Counted from the stretch's first letter, positions 27,118-36,486 are shown. The stretch: DNA of 64,000 nucleotides from Desulfobotulus mexicanus (GCF_006175995.1 NZ_VDMB01000004.1:158941-222940), one strand, 5' to 3'. Program-made: numbers and translations. Notes: a model not told the origin generated them from the letters alone.

Positions 27118-28167
27118 TTACTCTTTTAAAAATGTCATGGTGTCAGCATAAAGTTCAGGATTCACCCCAAGGGCTGTGGCAATTTCATCCTGATGTGCTG
27201 CAAGAAAGCTTCTGTACTCCGATAGCATTTTTTCCGTAGGAGTAAATATTTTCATTCCATGCTGTAAAAGAAGCTTTCTGGCATTCTTTTGGGCTTCAGC
27301 GGCTTCTTTGCGGGCCTCATCCACATGCTCCTCCCAGGTTTCCATGATGATCTTCTGCAGATCCTCGGGCAGTCTTCTCCAGAAATTCTGCCGGATAACG
27401 GGTATATACTGGGGGAAATACTGCCTGTCCTCAAACACATAGGAAAGACCTGAGTTCCACAGTTTTGCACTGCGAAAGGTTTCATGGGTGGTCAGAACAC
27501 CGTCTATATTTCCCTGCTTAAGTCTTGCGGGCAGATCCGGCCATGGAATCATCACGGCTTTTGCACCTAAGGCTTCCACACGCATGGCATTGGCAAGACC
27601 GCCAGCAACACGTATATTCAGATTTTTCAAATCACCCTTTGAAGTTACAGGCTGGTTTGTATAAAGGTGGGCATGGCCAAGGTCCAGCCAGCGGCCGGGA
27701 ACAAAAACCCTGAGACCCTTTTCAATCTTTTCTTCAACCCTTCGGCCAATTTCTCCGTCCACAACCCTGTGCATGTCTTCGGCACTGCGACCATAAAAAG
27801 CAGGCAAAAGGAAAATCCCCACATCGGGTTCATATCTGTCAAAGTGCCAGGTTCCGGGTACGGCCATTTCCAGACGATCCGAGGCAAGGGCACTGAGAAC
27901 CTGAGCATCCCTGTAAAGCCTTGCACTGTCATAGAATTTCACATGGAGGCGTCCCTGAACTTTGTGGCTGAGGTCTTCTGCAAAACGTCTGACAGCCTTT
28001 GTCTGTACATGGCTGGGGGAATTTTCAACGGATATGCGCATCAGAGGCAAAGACCTCTCCCCCGATGCAGGCAAAGTCAAAAGAATAAAACCAAAAGCCA
28101 CAAGCACCATCAGGGAAAGGATCTTTTTAAAAAGAGAAAGTAAAAACTGAACATTGTTTTTTTGCAT
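27118..28167 (-). CDS. TRAP-type solute receptor (DctP family), solitary
   Basis: 349 residues from ATG 28167, with AAAGGAGAGGCCC upstream. A signal peptide (VLVAFGFILLTLPASG) is followed by a DctP periplasmic binding fold: RISVENSPSHVQTKAVRRFAE, DSARLYRD, the carboxylate-binding Arg in NLNIRVAGGLAN and the hinge GVLTTHETFRS. It binds organic acids or similar anions in the periplasm. No dctQ or dctM permease gene is adjacent, and the next gene downstream is a membrane hybrid kinase, so a sensing role in place of transport is plausible. Some TRAP receptors do partner with kinases. Confidence 0.88.
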   Translation of the reverse strand: MQKNNVQFLLSLFKKILSLMVLVAFGFILLTLPASGERSLPLMRISVENSPSHVQTKAVRRFAEDLSHKVQGRLHVKFYDSARLYRDAQVLSALASDRLEMAVPGTWHFDRYEPDVGIFLLPAFYGRSAEDMHRVVDGEIGRRVEEKIEKGLRVFVPGRWLDLGHAHLYTNQPVTSKGDLKNLNIRVAGGLANAMRVEALGAKAVMIPWPDLPARLKQGNIDGVLTTHETFRSAKLWNSGLSYVFEDRQYFPQYIPVIRQNFWRRLPEDLQKIIMETWEEHVDEARKEAAEAQKNARKLLLQHGMKIFTPTEKMLSEYRSFLAAHQDEIATALGVNPELYADTMTFLKE

Positions 28168-28290
28168 GGGCCTCTCCTTTTGACAATCCGTCCTGTTAAG
28201 CATACCATGAACATGCAGGAAACAGTCTGATACAGGCTGCTTTCTTTAAAAATGACCATAACTGAACACATACCCGGATAATCATAAACA

Positions 28291-28305
28291 CAAACAATAT
28301 GTTTG
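28291..28305. promoter_or_regulatory. Possible operator, CAAACA-N3-TGTTTG
   Basis: A perfect 6-3-6 palindrome (28291-28305) in the divergent gap between the DctP-like gene and the MoxR operon. It lies 26 bases before the moxR start and may bind a regulator; no factor is identified. Confidence 0.35.
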
Positions 28306-28331
28306 CTGAAAGAACCAGAGGAAGCTATCCT

Positions 28332-29243
28332 ATGCATTCTGAGATTATGCCTGCTTTTCAACAGATCCGCAATGCTGTTTTAGGAAAAGACGAGGCCATT
28401 AAACGCTGCCTTACCTGTCTTTTAGCAGGGGGGCATCTTCTGATTGAAGATCTTCCCGGTATAGGAAAAACCACCCTGGCGAAGGCTACGGCCAGAAGTC
28501 TGGGGCTGACATTCCGGAGAATCCAGTGTACCAGCGATATGCTGCCCGGTGATATTCTTGGTGTTTCCATATTTGAAAGCAAGGAAAGGGTATTCAGATT
28601 CCATCCCGGTCCTGTTTTTACCCAGATTCTTCTTGCCGATGAAATCAACCGGGCCGGACCTAAAACCCAGAGTGCTCTTCTGGAAGCCATGGAAGAAAAT
28701 CAGGTTAGCGTTGAAGGACAGACCCATCCCCTGCCCCATCCTTTTTTTGTCATGGCTACCCAGAATCCCAGTGAACAGGCAGGAGCCTATCCACTGCCTG
28801 AATCCCAGCTGGACCGCTTTCTCATGCGTATTTCCATGGGATATCCGGACAGAGACGCAGAAAAGCGTATCCTTGCGGGTGAAGTAAAAAATACATTTTT
28901 AAATATAAGCCCCCTGCTCTCTGCCCCAAAAATAATATCCTTCAGACAAGAAGTGCAGCAGGTGGGCTTTTCCCATGCCCTCATGGATTATGTTCAGGAT
29001 ATTCTGGAATATACCCGCAGAGAAAGCATTTTCCATACAGGTCTTTCTCCCAGGGCTGGCATGGCCATTGTGCAGGCTTCCAGAGCCTGGGCCTTTCTCC
29101 ATGAAAGGGATTTTTGCCTTCCCGAAGATGTGCAGGCTGTTTTTCCCTGGGTTTCCAGCCACAGACTCCAGAAATCAAAGGATCTGACGGGTTTCAGCCC
29201 TGAAGAAATGCAGGATCTGCTTAAAAAAATTCCTCTGCCGTGA
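28332..29243 (+). CDS. MoxR-family AAA+ ATPase
   Basis: 303 residues from ATG 28332 (AGAGGAAG upstream). AAA+ chaperone-like ATPase: Walker A EDLPGIGKTTLAK, Walker B ILLADEINRAGPKTQSALLEAMEE, sensor ATQNPSEQAGAYPLPESQLDRF. MoxR proteins act with VWA- or DUF58-containing partners in assembling or maturing complexes and in stress responses. It overlaps the next gene (GTGA) and forms a three-gene unit with a DUF58 protein and a TgpA-type transglutaminase, a widely conserved set. Confidence 0.94.
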   Translation: MHSEIMPAFQQIRNAVLGKDEAIKRCLTCLLAGGHLLIEDLPGIGKTTLAKATARSLGLTFRRIQCTSDMLPGDILGVSIFESKERVFRFHPGPVFTQILLADEINRAGPKTQSALLEAMEENQVSVEGQTHPLPHPFFVMATQNPSEQAGAYPLPESQLDRFLMRISMGYPDRDAEKRILAGEVKNTFLNISPLLSAPKIISFRQEVQQVGFSHALMDYVQDILEYTRRESIFHTGLSPRAGMAIVQASRAWAFLHERDFCLPEDVQAVFPWVSSHRLQKSKDLTGFSPEEMQDLLKKIPLP

Positions 29244-30217
29244 AAAGTGATTTCATGAGAGCTGAAAAAAGAAAAATTTACATTCTGCCCACCCCTGCCG
29301 GTCTTTTCATGGGCGTTATTTTGCTTGTCACCCTTGTGGCATCCCTTAATGAAAACAACAACCTGGGCCTTCTTCTCACTTTTTTCCTCTTCTCCATGGC
29401 CCTGTGTTCCACCTTTTCAACCCACAGAAATCTTAAGGGCATCATTATTGAAAGCATGGAATGCCCAGCTGTTTTTGCAGAAGACCCCATATGTATTCAT
29501 CTCCAGCTTTTCAGTGGAAATCATCGGCGTACCGGCCTTGAACTCTGTAGCCGAAAAAAAACATCAGCTATGGTCAGCATGAATAAAAACAGCAGTGGCG
29601 TTCTGGAACTCCACCTGCCAGCCATGACCAGAGGAATTTATCAGCTCCCGGCCCTTTCCCTGCAGTGCAGGGCACCTCTGGGACTTTTTTATGCATGGAT
29701 ACGTCTGCCCCATGAACTGAAAGCCATGGTATACCCAAAACCCCTTCCCGGCCCCATGCCGGAACCAGAAGGCAAAGGTAGTGGAAAAGAATCTTCGGGC
29801 AGAGAAACCCAGACCATGGGTAATGAGGATTTTGAAGGGCACAGAAGCTATGTTCCGGGAGATCCCATTTCCCGCATTGACTGGAAAATTTTTTCCAGAA
29901 ACAGGGGCATGCACATCAAAAATTTCGGAGGCCCCGCACAAAGCCTTGTTCTGGATTACAATGACTTTAAAAATATGGATACGGAAGAGCGACTTTCCCG
30001 GCTATGCCACGGCATTCTTCAGGCCTCATCAAGGGGTCTGGCCTTTGGCCTGCGTCTTCCAGGCAAGGAAATAAAACCTGCTTCTTCCAGACAGCACCGG
30101 GAACAATGCCTTTATCTTCTGGCCTCCTTTCAGGGAGAAGACCCCGTAGAGGATTTATTTTCCATGATGCTTAATGCCATAGGTGAAGAAAAAAATGCCT
30201 TTATCATTAAACGATAA
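29240..30217 (+). CDS. DUF58 domain membrane protein
   Basis: 325 residues, GTG start overlapping the moxR stop. Two membrane helices near the N-terminus (about 17-55), then a cytosolic/extracytosolic DUF58 domain with the signature FEGHRSYVPGDPISRIDWKIFSRN. DUF58 proteins are VWA-like partners of MoxR ATPases. The 3' end overlaps the transglutaminase gene by 23 bases. Precise function unknown. Confidence 0.88.
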   Translation: MKSDFMRAEKRKIYILPTPAGLFMGVILLVTLVASLNENNNLGLLLTFFLFSMALCSTFSTHRNLKGIIIESMECPAVFAEDPICIHLQLFSGNHRRTGLELCSRKKTSAMVSMNKNSSGVLELHLPAMTRGIYQLPALSLQCRAPLGLFYAWIRLPHELKAMVYPKPLPGPMPEPEGKGSGKESSGRETQTMGNEDFEGHRSYVPGDPISRIDWKIFSRNRGMHIKNFGGPAQSLVLDYNDFKNMDTEERLSRLCHGILQASSRGLAFGLRLPGKEIKPASSRQHREQCLYLLASFQGEDPVEDLFSMMLNAIGEEKNAFIIKR

Positions 30218-32174
30218 AAAAAGACTGCTGCTGCCCCTGATCTTCATACTGGCATTATCCGCAGGGCCTCAGTTTCTGCATCAGCCCCTCTGGCTGACCG
30301 CTGTAGTCTGCCTTGCATGGCTTATGCGCCTTGCCATGGCCGAGGGTTTTCTTCCCCTGCCCGGAAAGAAAACCCTTGTTACTTTCACATGGATTTTTTT
30401 TATTATCATCATTGTGCAGAGTGCAGGCACCTTTGCACAGGATGCAGGCTCCCGCCTTCTTCTCATCATGGCAGCATTGAAAACCTTTGAGCTGCACCAG
30501 AGAAGGGATGCCATTGCTCTTGTTTTTATTGCCCATCTGCTGGTACTTTCCAGCCTGTTTTTTTCAGAATCCCTTGCCATGGCCCTTTATATGGCCCTTG
30601 CCCTCATATGCAACCACGCTGTCCTTGCCCTGATTCACCACGGGAAAGAGCCCATAAAAAAAATGCTTTTGCAGGCAGCCACCCTTTTTTTACTGGCAGC
30701 GCCCCTTGCCATCATCCTCTTTGTTTCCTTTCCAAGGCTTTCAAGTCCCCTATGGGGCATCCGTACCCCCTCTCCTTCCGGCATAACGGGTTTTTCGGAT
30801 AAGCTGCAACCGGGCAGTGTGGCAGATCTTGCCAAAAGCAATGAACCTGCTTTCCGTGTACAGTTTGAAGGCCCCATTCCATCTTCAGAAAACCGTTATT
30901 TCAGAGGCATTGTTTTTCGTAATGCCCGCTCCGGCTCATGGCTTCCGGACAGGGAAGTTTCTCCCCTGCCCACTTTAGAAGAAATGCCAAAAACATGGAT
31001 GCGCTACAGCATAATCCTGGAACCCCATCAGCATAAATGGCTCTTTGCACTGGACTGGCCTGTAACCCATGAAACAGGTTCCATGTCCCTTGTGCAGGGA
31101 GGACTTATACGCAGCAAAGACAAGGTTCAGCGCCGCATGGGTTACACCCTTGAATCTTCAAAGGAGAATTTTCATCTGGACACACCGGATGCTGATGATC
31201 TTTATCTGCCTTTCGACGAAAACCCAAAGGCTCAGGCCCTTGGCCGGAAAATATACGAAGAAAACCCGGAAGAAGGCAAAAGACTTGAAGCCCTTATTGC
31301 ATGGATTCAGAACCAGCCCTTCCGCTACACCCTGAATCCCGGTCTGCTTCCTTCAAAAAACAGCATGGATGCCTTTCTTTTTGAAACACAGCAGGGCTAT
31401 TGTGAACACTTTGCCATGGGTTTTGCCATCCTTGCCAGGGCAGCGGGGCTTCCCGGACGTATCATAGGCGGATATCAGGGTGGAGAAATAAACCCCATCG
31501 GCCCATACCTCATGGTCAAACAGTCCGACGCCCACGCATGGACGGAAATCTATCTTGAAAATCATGGCTGGCAGCGTATTGATCCCACGGCCCTGATTGC
31601 CCCCGTCCGTCTGGATGAAGGTGGCATGGCCGCATCCCTTTCCGAAGAAGACCGCATGAGCATTGGCAGAAGCTCTGATTCTACATGGTTTGAAAGAAGA
31701 ATAAGGCCTCTGGGCCTCTTCTGGGACAGTGCCACCCACCTCTGGCACAGACAGGTGCTGGCCTATACCCATACCCGTCAGCAGGAATTCTTTTCCAGTC
31801 TCTGGAGCCGGATACAGAGTGCAGGGGCATTTTATATTCTGGGCATGGCCCTTGCTTCAGGATTATTAATGTTCTGGCTGACAAAATATGGGATGATCTG
31901 GCTAAAAAAAAGAACAAAGAAGGATAAAGTGTTGCTGGCCTGGGATATATTATGCAAAAAAATGGAAAAAGCTGGTATTCCCAGAGCTGCCTACGAAGGT
32001 CCCATGGATTATGCAAAAAGAATCAAAGAAATAAGGCCTGACCTTGCCAGTGCTGTTCAGCCCCATATAAAAAACTATGTCCGGCTGCGTTATGGAAGCA
32101 AAGACCCTGATCCGGAAATCATTCAGAGCTTTTTAAAGGAAGTCAGGCGGTTTAGGGTTTCTTCAATGCAATAA
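30195..32174 (+). CDS. TgpA-type membrane transglutaminase-like protein (DUF3488/DUF4129)
   Basis: Start taken at ATG 30195 with AGGTGAAG upstream (GTG 30183 is in frame but sits on that site). About 659 residues: six hydrophobic segments in the first 190 residues (DUF3488), a periplasmic transglutaminase-like domain with catalytic Cys in QQGYCEHFAMGFA, His in SDAHAWTEIY and Asp in WQRIDPTAL, one membrane helix (about 545-565), then a C-terminal DUF4129-like cytosolic part. TgpA of Pseudomonas aeruginosa is essential in some conditions, but the physiological substrate is unknown. All three catalytic residues are kept, so activity is expected. Confidence 0.92.
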   Translation: MPLSLNDKKRLLLPLIFILALSAGPQFLHQPLWLTAVVCLAWLMRLAMAEGFLPLPGKKTLVTFTWIFFIIIIVQSAGTFAQDAGSRLLLIMAALKTFELHQRRDAIALVFIAHLLVLSSLFFSESLAMALYMALALICNHAVLALIHHGKEPIKKMLLQAATLFLLAAPLAIILFVSFPRLSSPLWGIRTPSPSGITGFSDKLQPGSVADLAKSNEPAFRVQFEGPIPSSENRYFRGIVFRNARSGSWLPDREVSPLPTLEEMPKTWMRYSIILEPHQHKWLFALDWPVTHETGSMSLVQGGLIRSKDKVQRRMGYTLESSKENFHLDTPDADDLYLPFDENPKAQALGRKIYEENPEEGKRLEALIAWIQNQPFRYTLNPGLLPSKNSMDAFLFETQQGYCEHFAMGFAILARAAGLPGRIIGGYQGGEINPIGPYLMVKQSDAHAWTEIYLENHGWQRIDPTALIAPVRLDEGGMAASLSEEDRMSIGRSSDSTWFERRIRPLGLFWDSATHLWHRQVLAYTHTRQQEFFSSLWSRIQSAGAFYILGMALASGLLMFWLTKYGMIWLKKRTKKDKVLLAWDILCKKMEKAGIPRAAYEGPMDYAKRIKEIRPDLASAVQPHIKNYVRLRYGSKDPDPEIIQSFLKEVRRFRVSSMQ

Positions 32175-32222
32175 GACTGAGCTGCCACATAAGCTTATGA
32201 CTTAAGCTAAGGAGGAGGTATT

Positions 32223-32972
32223 ATGAAGGTTGTTTTTGATCCGGCATTTCACGAAGTCTATTCCCATGACCCGGCTTCCGAACCAGGTCGCATACAGGCC
32301 ATTGTTCAGGAAATTGAAGATATGGCTGTTTTTATTGCTCCGGAACCCGCCACAAAAGAAGAACTGCTCCGGGCACACAGCGAAGATCTTCTGGATGAGG
32401 TAAGAAGAGAAGGCGTTTTTGATATCGCAGCCCTTGCCGCAGGTGCTGCTATTCTCTCTGCACGCATGAGCTTTAAAGAACCGGTTTTCGGACTGATCCG
32501 GCCACCGGGTCACCATGCCTCCAGAGACAGCTGCTGGGGATTCTGCTACTTCTCCAACATAGCTGTGGCGCTTCTGGCCATGAAGGCCGAAGGCCTGATT
32601 CAAACAGCCCATGTGCTGGACTTTGACCTGCACTTTGGCGATGGCACAACCAATATTCTCGGCCCCCTGCCCTGGGTTACCCTGCACAACCCCATGTCCC
32701 GCAACCGCAAAGATTATTTAGAAGATGTTGAATCCAGACTTGAAAGCCTTGAAACGGATATTATCGCTATCTCTGCAGGGTTCGATCACCACAAAGATGA
32801 CTGGGGAGGACTCCTTGCCACCGAAGATTATTTTAACATGGGAAGGTGGGCAAAAAAAGCATCCAGACGTTGCAAGGCAGGCCTTTTTGCCCTGCTGGAA
32901 GGTGGATACAACCATAAAGTTCTGGGAATAAATGCCAGAGCCCTGATGGAAGGTATGGCTTCAGAACCATGA
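32223..32972 (+). CDS. Compact HDAC-superfamily deacetylase
   Basis: 249 residues, shorter than the usual 300-370 of this superfamily. Zinc-site and catalytic residues are present: tandem His in RPPGHHAS (97-98), Asp-x-His in LDFDLHFGDGT (about 135-137), and the second Asp in ISAGFDHHKDDWGG. C-terminal FALLEGGYNHKVLG matches the family's LEGGY motif. It probably removes acetyl groups from a small molecule such as an acetylated polyamine or from a protein Lys. Strong ribosome binding site AAGGAGGAGGT. Its stop overlaps the start of the following radical SAM gene (ATGA). Confidence 0.9.
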   Translation: MKVVFDPAFHEVYSHDPASEPGRIQAIVQEIEDMAVFIAPEPATKEELLRAHSEDLLDEVRREGVFDIAALAAGAAILSARMSFKEPVFGLIRPPGHHASRDSCWGFCYFSNIAVALLAMKAEGLIQTAHVLDFDLHFGDGTTNILGPLPWVTLHNPMSRNRKDYLEDVESRLESLETDIIAISAGFDHHKDDWGGLLATEDYFNMGRWAKKASRRCKAGLFALLEGGYNHKVLGINARALMEGMASEP

Positions 32973-34024
32973 AAAAGATTCTGGCTCTTCAGATCGAACC
33001 CAGTACCGCCTGCACCCTGAAGTGTCCGACCTGCCCGCGCACGACATTTGCCGGCAACTGGAAAAATATCAATTTTCCTCTGGAAAAACTGAAGCATATT
33101 CTACCTCTGGCCATTCGGGCAGAAATCGTTCAGCTTCAGGGCTGGGGAGAACCCCTCTGCCATCCGGAACTTGAGGGTATGATCCATGAACTGACAAAGG
33201 CCGGTGCCACCTGCGCCGTGACAAGCAATGGCTGTCTTCTGGATGAAAAGCGGTCTGAGTCTCTTCTAAAGGCCGGGCTTGAACACCTGACTGTTTCCAT
33301 CAGCGGAGCAAGTCCTGAAACCCATGCTGCCCTCAGGCCCCATTCAGACCTCCATGCCCTAATGGAAAAGATCCGCCATTTCCGCCTTACGGCAGACAAA
33401 TTGGGAAAAAAACCAAAAGTCAGTCTCAGCTTTCTCCAGCAGGACAGCAATATCCATGAACTGCCCATGGCAGTGGAGTTGGCCAGCCGATATGGTCTGG
33501 ATGACTGCCTTGCCATCAATGCCAGCTATCTGCCGACTCCGGCTCACAAAAAGCAGCATGTGGTTTCAGGGCTTAGGTCCAGATGGGCGGCCATGCGTGC
33601 CCTCTGGGTTTCCATAAGAAAAGGTCAACCTTACATTCCTGCCCGAATAAGGCCCGAAGAACAGGCCGTCTGCGCCAACAATCCTTTAGAATGCCTGATG
33701 ATAGGTGCGGACGGTTCTGTCAGCCCCTGTATCTTCCTTTACCTGCCCCTCAGAACCCATGGTAACATTAATCCTCCCACGGCAGTCATGGGCAATATCT
33801 TTGAAGATGATTTTGAAAACATATGGAAGAGTGAAAAATACCGGGATTTTTGCAGGGCTTTTGGGAGCAGAAAAGAATTTTATGAAGAACTCTATGCAGG
33901 TATAGGCAATTGCAGTGAGGGAAGGCGAAGACTCATGGAGGCACCGGAAATAGAACGCATTTTTTATGCGAATCACCCTGCCCCATCACCATGCCAAGGA
34001 TGTGATAAAATTAACGGCTTATGA
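32969..34024 (+). CDS. Radical SAM protein with SPASM-like C-terminus
   Basis: 351 residues. The radical SAM cluster Cys are in STACTLKCPTCPRTT (C-x3-C-x2-C); GGE-type motif QGWGEPLCHPE; a barrel with VTSNGCLLDEK and LTVSISGASPETH. The C-terminal region has further cysteines (CANNPLECLMIGADGSVSPC, then GNCSEG and PCQGCDK), in the SPASM pattern that binds auxiliary Fe-S clusters. SPASM proteins modify peptides, proteins or carbohydrate-like substrates. No precursor peptide gene was seen beside it. It is translationally coupled to the deacetylase, suggesting that both act on one substrate. Confidence 0.9.
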   Translation: MKKILALQIEPSTACTLKCPTCPRTTFAGNWKNINFPLEKLKHILPLAIRAEIVQLQGWGEPLCHPELEGMIHELTKAGATCAVTSNGCLLDEKRSESLLKAGLEHLTVSISGASPETHAALRPHSDLHALMEKIRHFRLTADKLGKKPKVSLSFLQQDSNIHELPMAVELASRYGLDDCLAINASYLPTPAHKKQHVVSGLRSRWAAMRALWVSIRKGQPYIPARIRPEEQAVCANNPLECLMIGADGSVSPCIFLYLPLRTHGNINPPTAVMGNIFEDDFENIWKSEKYRDFCRAFGSRKEFYEELYAGIGNCSEGRRRLMEAPEIERIFYANHPAPSPCQGCDKINGL

Positions 34025-34171
34025 GTATCCTGAAATCCTGCTGTTTTTTATACCTTCACAGATCTTTAAAATCCAAAGGCTCCACTTCACATTTCTGAAT
34101 AAAGATCTTCCAAAGCCCTGCTGGCGATCACAAAGGCATTTTCTCCCTGCGAAGCCTGACGTTCATTCCCG

Positions 34172-35539
34172 TCAAATGGCGGTACGGGCAAAATAAAGAT
34201 GTACCTTGGTACCGCAACCTTCGCTTTCATAGATACAGGAAGCATCATGGAGGGGAAGAAAGGTCTTGAGGTTCCGAGTACCAAGTCCTCCCTGCTTTTT
34301 ACCGGAAAGGGTATCACTGTACTTTGTTTTACCCGAAAGAAATCCGTTTATTCTGCCAATATGGCTCCGTGACATACCTTCACCATTGTCTTCAAAACAC
34401 AGATAAAGAACAGGTGTCGGCCCATGGGGAAGAGAGTGAGAGATCAACATTCTTTCTTTCCCCGGATCAAGGCTTAAAATGTGAATCCTTGTAGCTCCTG
34501 CTTCCATGGCGTTGTAAAAAAGATCTCTGAGCATGAAAATAAAGGCATTTCTGCTTGTGTTGAAAAGCGGATCATGCTGAATATCTTCCTGTATGAAAAC
34601 TTCCAGATCTTTTTCATGAACAGCCTGCTGAGCAGCAAGGCGCAGAGCTTCGGAGAGAAGGACGGGTTCCTGTATTTTGATATTATCCATGGCACTGAAA
34701 CGTCGGTTCATTTCCCGTATCCATTTATGGATTTCAAGGACGGAAAAAAAAAGCCCGAAGATATCGGCCTTAAGCAAAAGATCCGGCAGGTTCCGACTCC
34801 GGAAACTCCCACGGACTTTTTCATATTCGTCATAAGCTCTGGAAAAACAGATTTCATCCGGAAACAGGGAAGCCAGAAAATCATCTCCCGGATTTAGCGG
34901 AAGCATCTCAGTTTTTTTTTCGTCATATCCCTCCGGTATATCCAGAACAAGCTCTAAAAGCTGTTCCCGGACAGCATCAGAATCCTTCAACATTATTTCA
35001 GAAATACCAAAGGGAGCACAAGATGCGATAAGATAATTCCTTGCCTCTTTATCTGAAAAATAAGCATTATGGAGAAGGGCCACCTGATTTGAGATAGCCT
35101 CAATGACCCTGAATCTTTCCCTTTCCATGCTAAGCTGGGCCATATTACGCAGGGCATGCCTGTCACCCGCAAGCTGCATCCTGGAAACTTCTCCAAGAAG
35201 ACGAACAAGAAGTCTTTGCTTTTCACTGAGTTCCGCATTGGCGTCCATAAGCTTCAGATTAATTTTCTGAACTTTACTGGACTTGTCTTTAAGTACAGTG
35301 AAAAGCTCATCATAAGCCCGAAGCTTTTCCTCACTGACCCCTAGTTTTTCCTGTTGCCATGTACATATTCTGTGAAGCATCCTGTATTCTCTGACAAGGG
35401 CTTTGTGCTCCACCAACAGGGATGCGCTTCCCCCACGCAAGGCTTCCAGATCTGGATTCTGATCCTCCAGAAGCTTCTCAATAGTCTTGATGACATCGCT
35501 TTTTTCTTCGCTTCTGTTATACCTGTTATTCGCCCCCAT
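34172..35539 (-). CDS. HATPase-domain signalling protein without recognisable HisKA
   Basis: 455 residues, soluble. N-terminal two thirds are helical with coiled coil (about 30-160) and no recognisable sensor fold. The C-terminal GHKL ATPase has N box RDLFYNAMEAGA, G1 FEDNGEGMS and G2 KKQGGLGTRNL. I find no HisKA phospho-acceptor motif of the usual H-E/D-x-x-x-P type; a candidate His might lie in the helical part. The gene lies 48 bases downstream of a receiver gene on the same strand, so the two likely work as a pair. The reading frame closes at HLYFARTAI, and a protein-like stretch continues in another frame (see findings). Confidence 0.8.
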   Translation of the reverse strand: MGANNRYNRSEEKSDVIKTIEKLLEDQNPDLEALRGGSASLLVEHKALVREYRMLHRICTWQQEKLGVSEEKLRAYDELFTVLKDKSSKVQKINLKLMDANAELSEKQRLLVRLLGEVSRMQLAGDRHALRNMAQLSMERERFRVIEAISNQVALLHNAYFSDKEARNYLIASCAPFGISEIMLKDSDAVREQLLELVLDIPEGYDEKKTEMLPLNPGDDFLASLFPDEICFSRAYDEYEKVRGSFRSRNLPDLLLKADIFGLFFSVLEIHKWIREMNRRFSAMDNIKIQEPVLLSEALRLAAQQAVHEKDLEVFIQEDIQHDPLFNTSRNAFIFMLRDLFYNAMEAGATRIHILSLDPGKERMLISHSLPHGPTPVLYLCFEDNGEGMSRSHIGRINGFLSGKTKYSDTLSGKKQGGLGTRNLKTFLPLHDASCIYESEGCGTKVHLYFARTAI

Positions 35540-35587
35540 CTTTCTCCTCTGATCTGAATTCAGGCTACTCCACCGGAAAACACCTTA

Positions 35588-36136
35588 TCAGGTACGCATG
35601 CTCTCTTTCCGGGTTCGTATGGCATGCAGCATGGCCTCCAGATCATGCTGAAAGTGATTTGCCTGTCGGCGGATCTCAGGAAGTTTTTCAGGGACGGCGG
35701 CTTTTATGATCTTGAAGATATCTTCCATGGCAACCTTTGCCTTTTCTGCGGTAAAAAAGGCAATATCCGGATATCGGGAGGGAGTTGCAAGAATCTCATT
35801 GGATTGACGAAGCTGTTCAGGATAACCATTATAAATGATAATAATACCTCCGTTTTTCAGAAAATGCCGGAAGTGGGCATGATAAAAAAGTGCTTCAACG
35901 GGTTTTTGTTCTCCGGGAAGATTGATGCTGAGGTTATAATCCAGAACGGCATAAAGTTTAGCCTGCGGAATGCTTTCAACATAACCTGCCAGTAAATCAA
36001 TGATCTGCTGGATGTTCTGTCCCACACATAGCTCCACATCCGTATCAGCTCCAAAATATCGAAGTGCTAAAAGTTCAAGTGATGCGTTGATTTCAGGGTC
36101 ATCTTCAACCAGCATGAGCAGCTTATCTATGGTCAT
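35588..36136 (-). CDS. Atypical receiver-domain protein
   Basis: 182 residues from ATG 36136 with GGAGGAGAACAT upstream (a longer frame to 36226 has no support). A receiver-like fold: acidic pocket in MLVEDDPEIN (E11-D13), phospho-acceptor Asp in AVLDYNLS (D66) and Lys in TAEKAKVA. The conserved Thr/Ser after strand 4 is replaced by Asn-Gly in IIIIYNGYP, so the phosphorylation switch may be altered. A helical tail of about 50 residues follows, without DNA-binding motif. Probably the partner of the HATPase protein just downstream. Confidence 0.75.
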   Translation of the reverse strand: MTIDKLLMLVEDDPEINASLELLALRYFGADTDVELCVGQNIQQIIDLLAGYVESIPQAKLYAVLDYNLSINLPGEQKPVEALFYHAHFRHFLKNGGIIIIYNGYPEQLRQSNEILATPSRYPDIAFFTAEKAKVAMEDIFKIIKAAVPEKLPEIRRQANHFQHDLEAMLHAIRTRKESMRT

Positions 36137-36281
36137 ATGTTCTCCTCCCACGATTGGAAAAAAGAAGGCCCCTTTTTTCCAGATCTGTTGATAGGCGCAG
36201 GCAGGCCACAGGTTCGTGCTGCGCATCCCTCAACCCGAAATGCAGATATCCCTTTACTGTATTTCTATAAAATAAATATAC

Positions 36282-36310
36282 TTGACTTCAGGCCTGAACC
36301 AAGGTGATAG
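36282..36310 (+). promoter_or_regulatory. Promoter/operator candidate with perfect palindrome
   Basis: TTGACT (36283-36288) is a good -35 and the perfect 12-bp palindrome TTCAGGCCTGAA (36287-36298) sits in the spacer, with TGATAG as -10 candidate (36306-36311). A repressor bound there would block RNA polymerase. The rest of the gap 36227-36486 is AT-rich with no further feature. The start of the downstream DUF169 gene is 176 bases away, so a long leader would result. Confidence 0.4.
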
Positions 36311-36486
36311 ATGTATTTTTAAAATTTCAAATATCATACAATATCAGCCAACCTGAATGCAAGACTGCAGATAGGTTTTTAATATATCTACCTTCTCTTC
36401 GAACAGGTCTTGTCCTGAAACAGATTTCGAGTTAGACTTCTTTTACCTGAAAAAATGAATCAACACATCCAAAGAAAGGACGGTTT

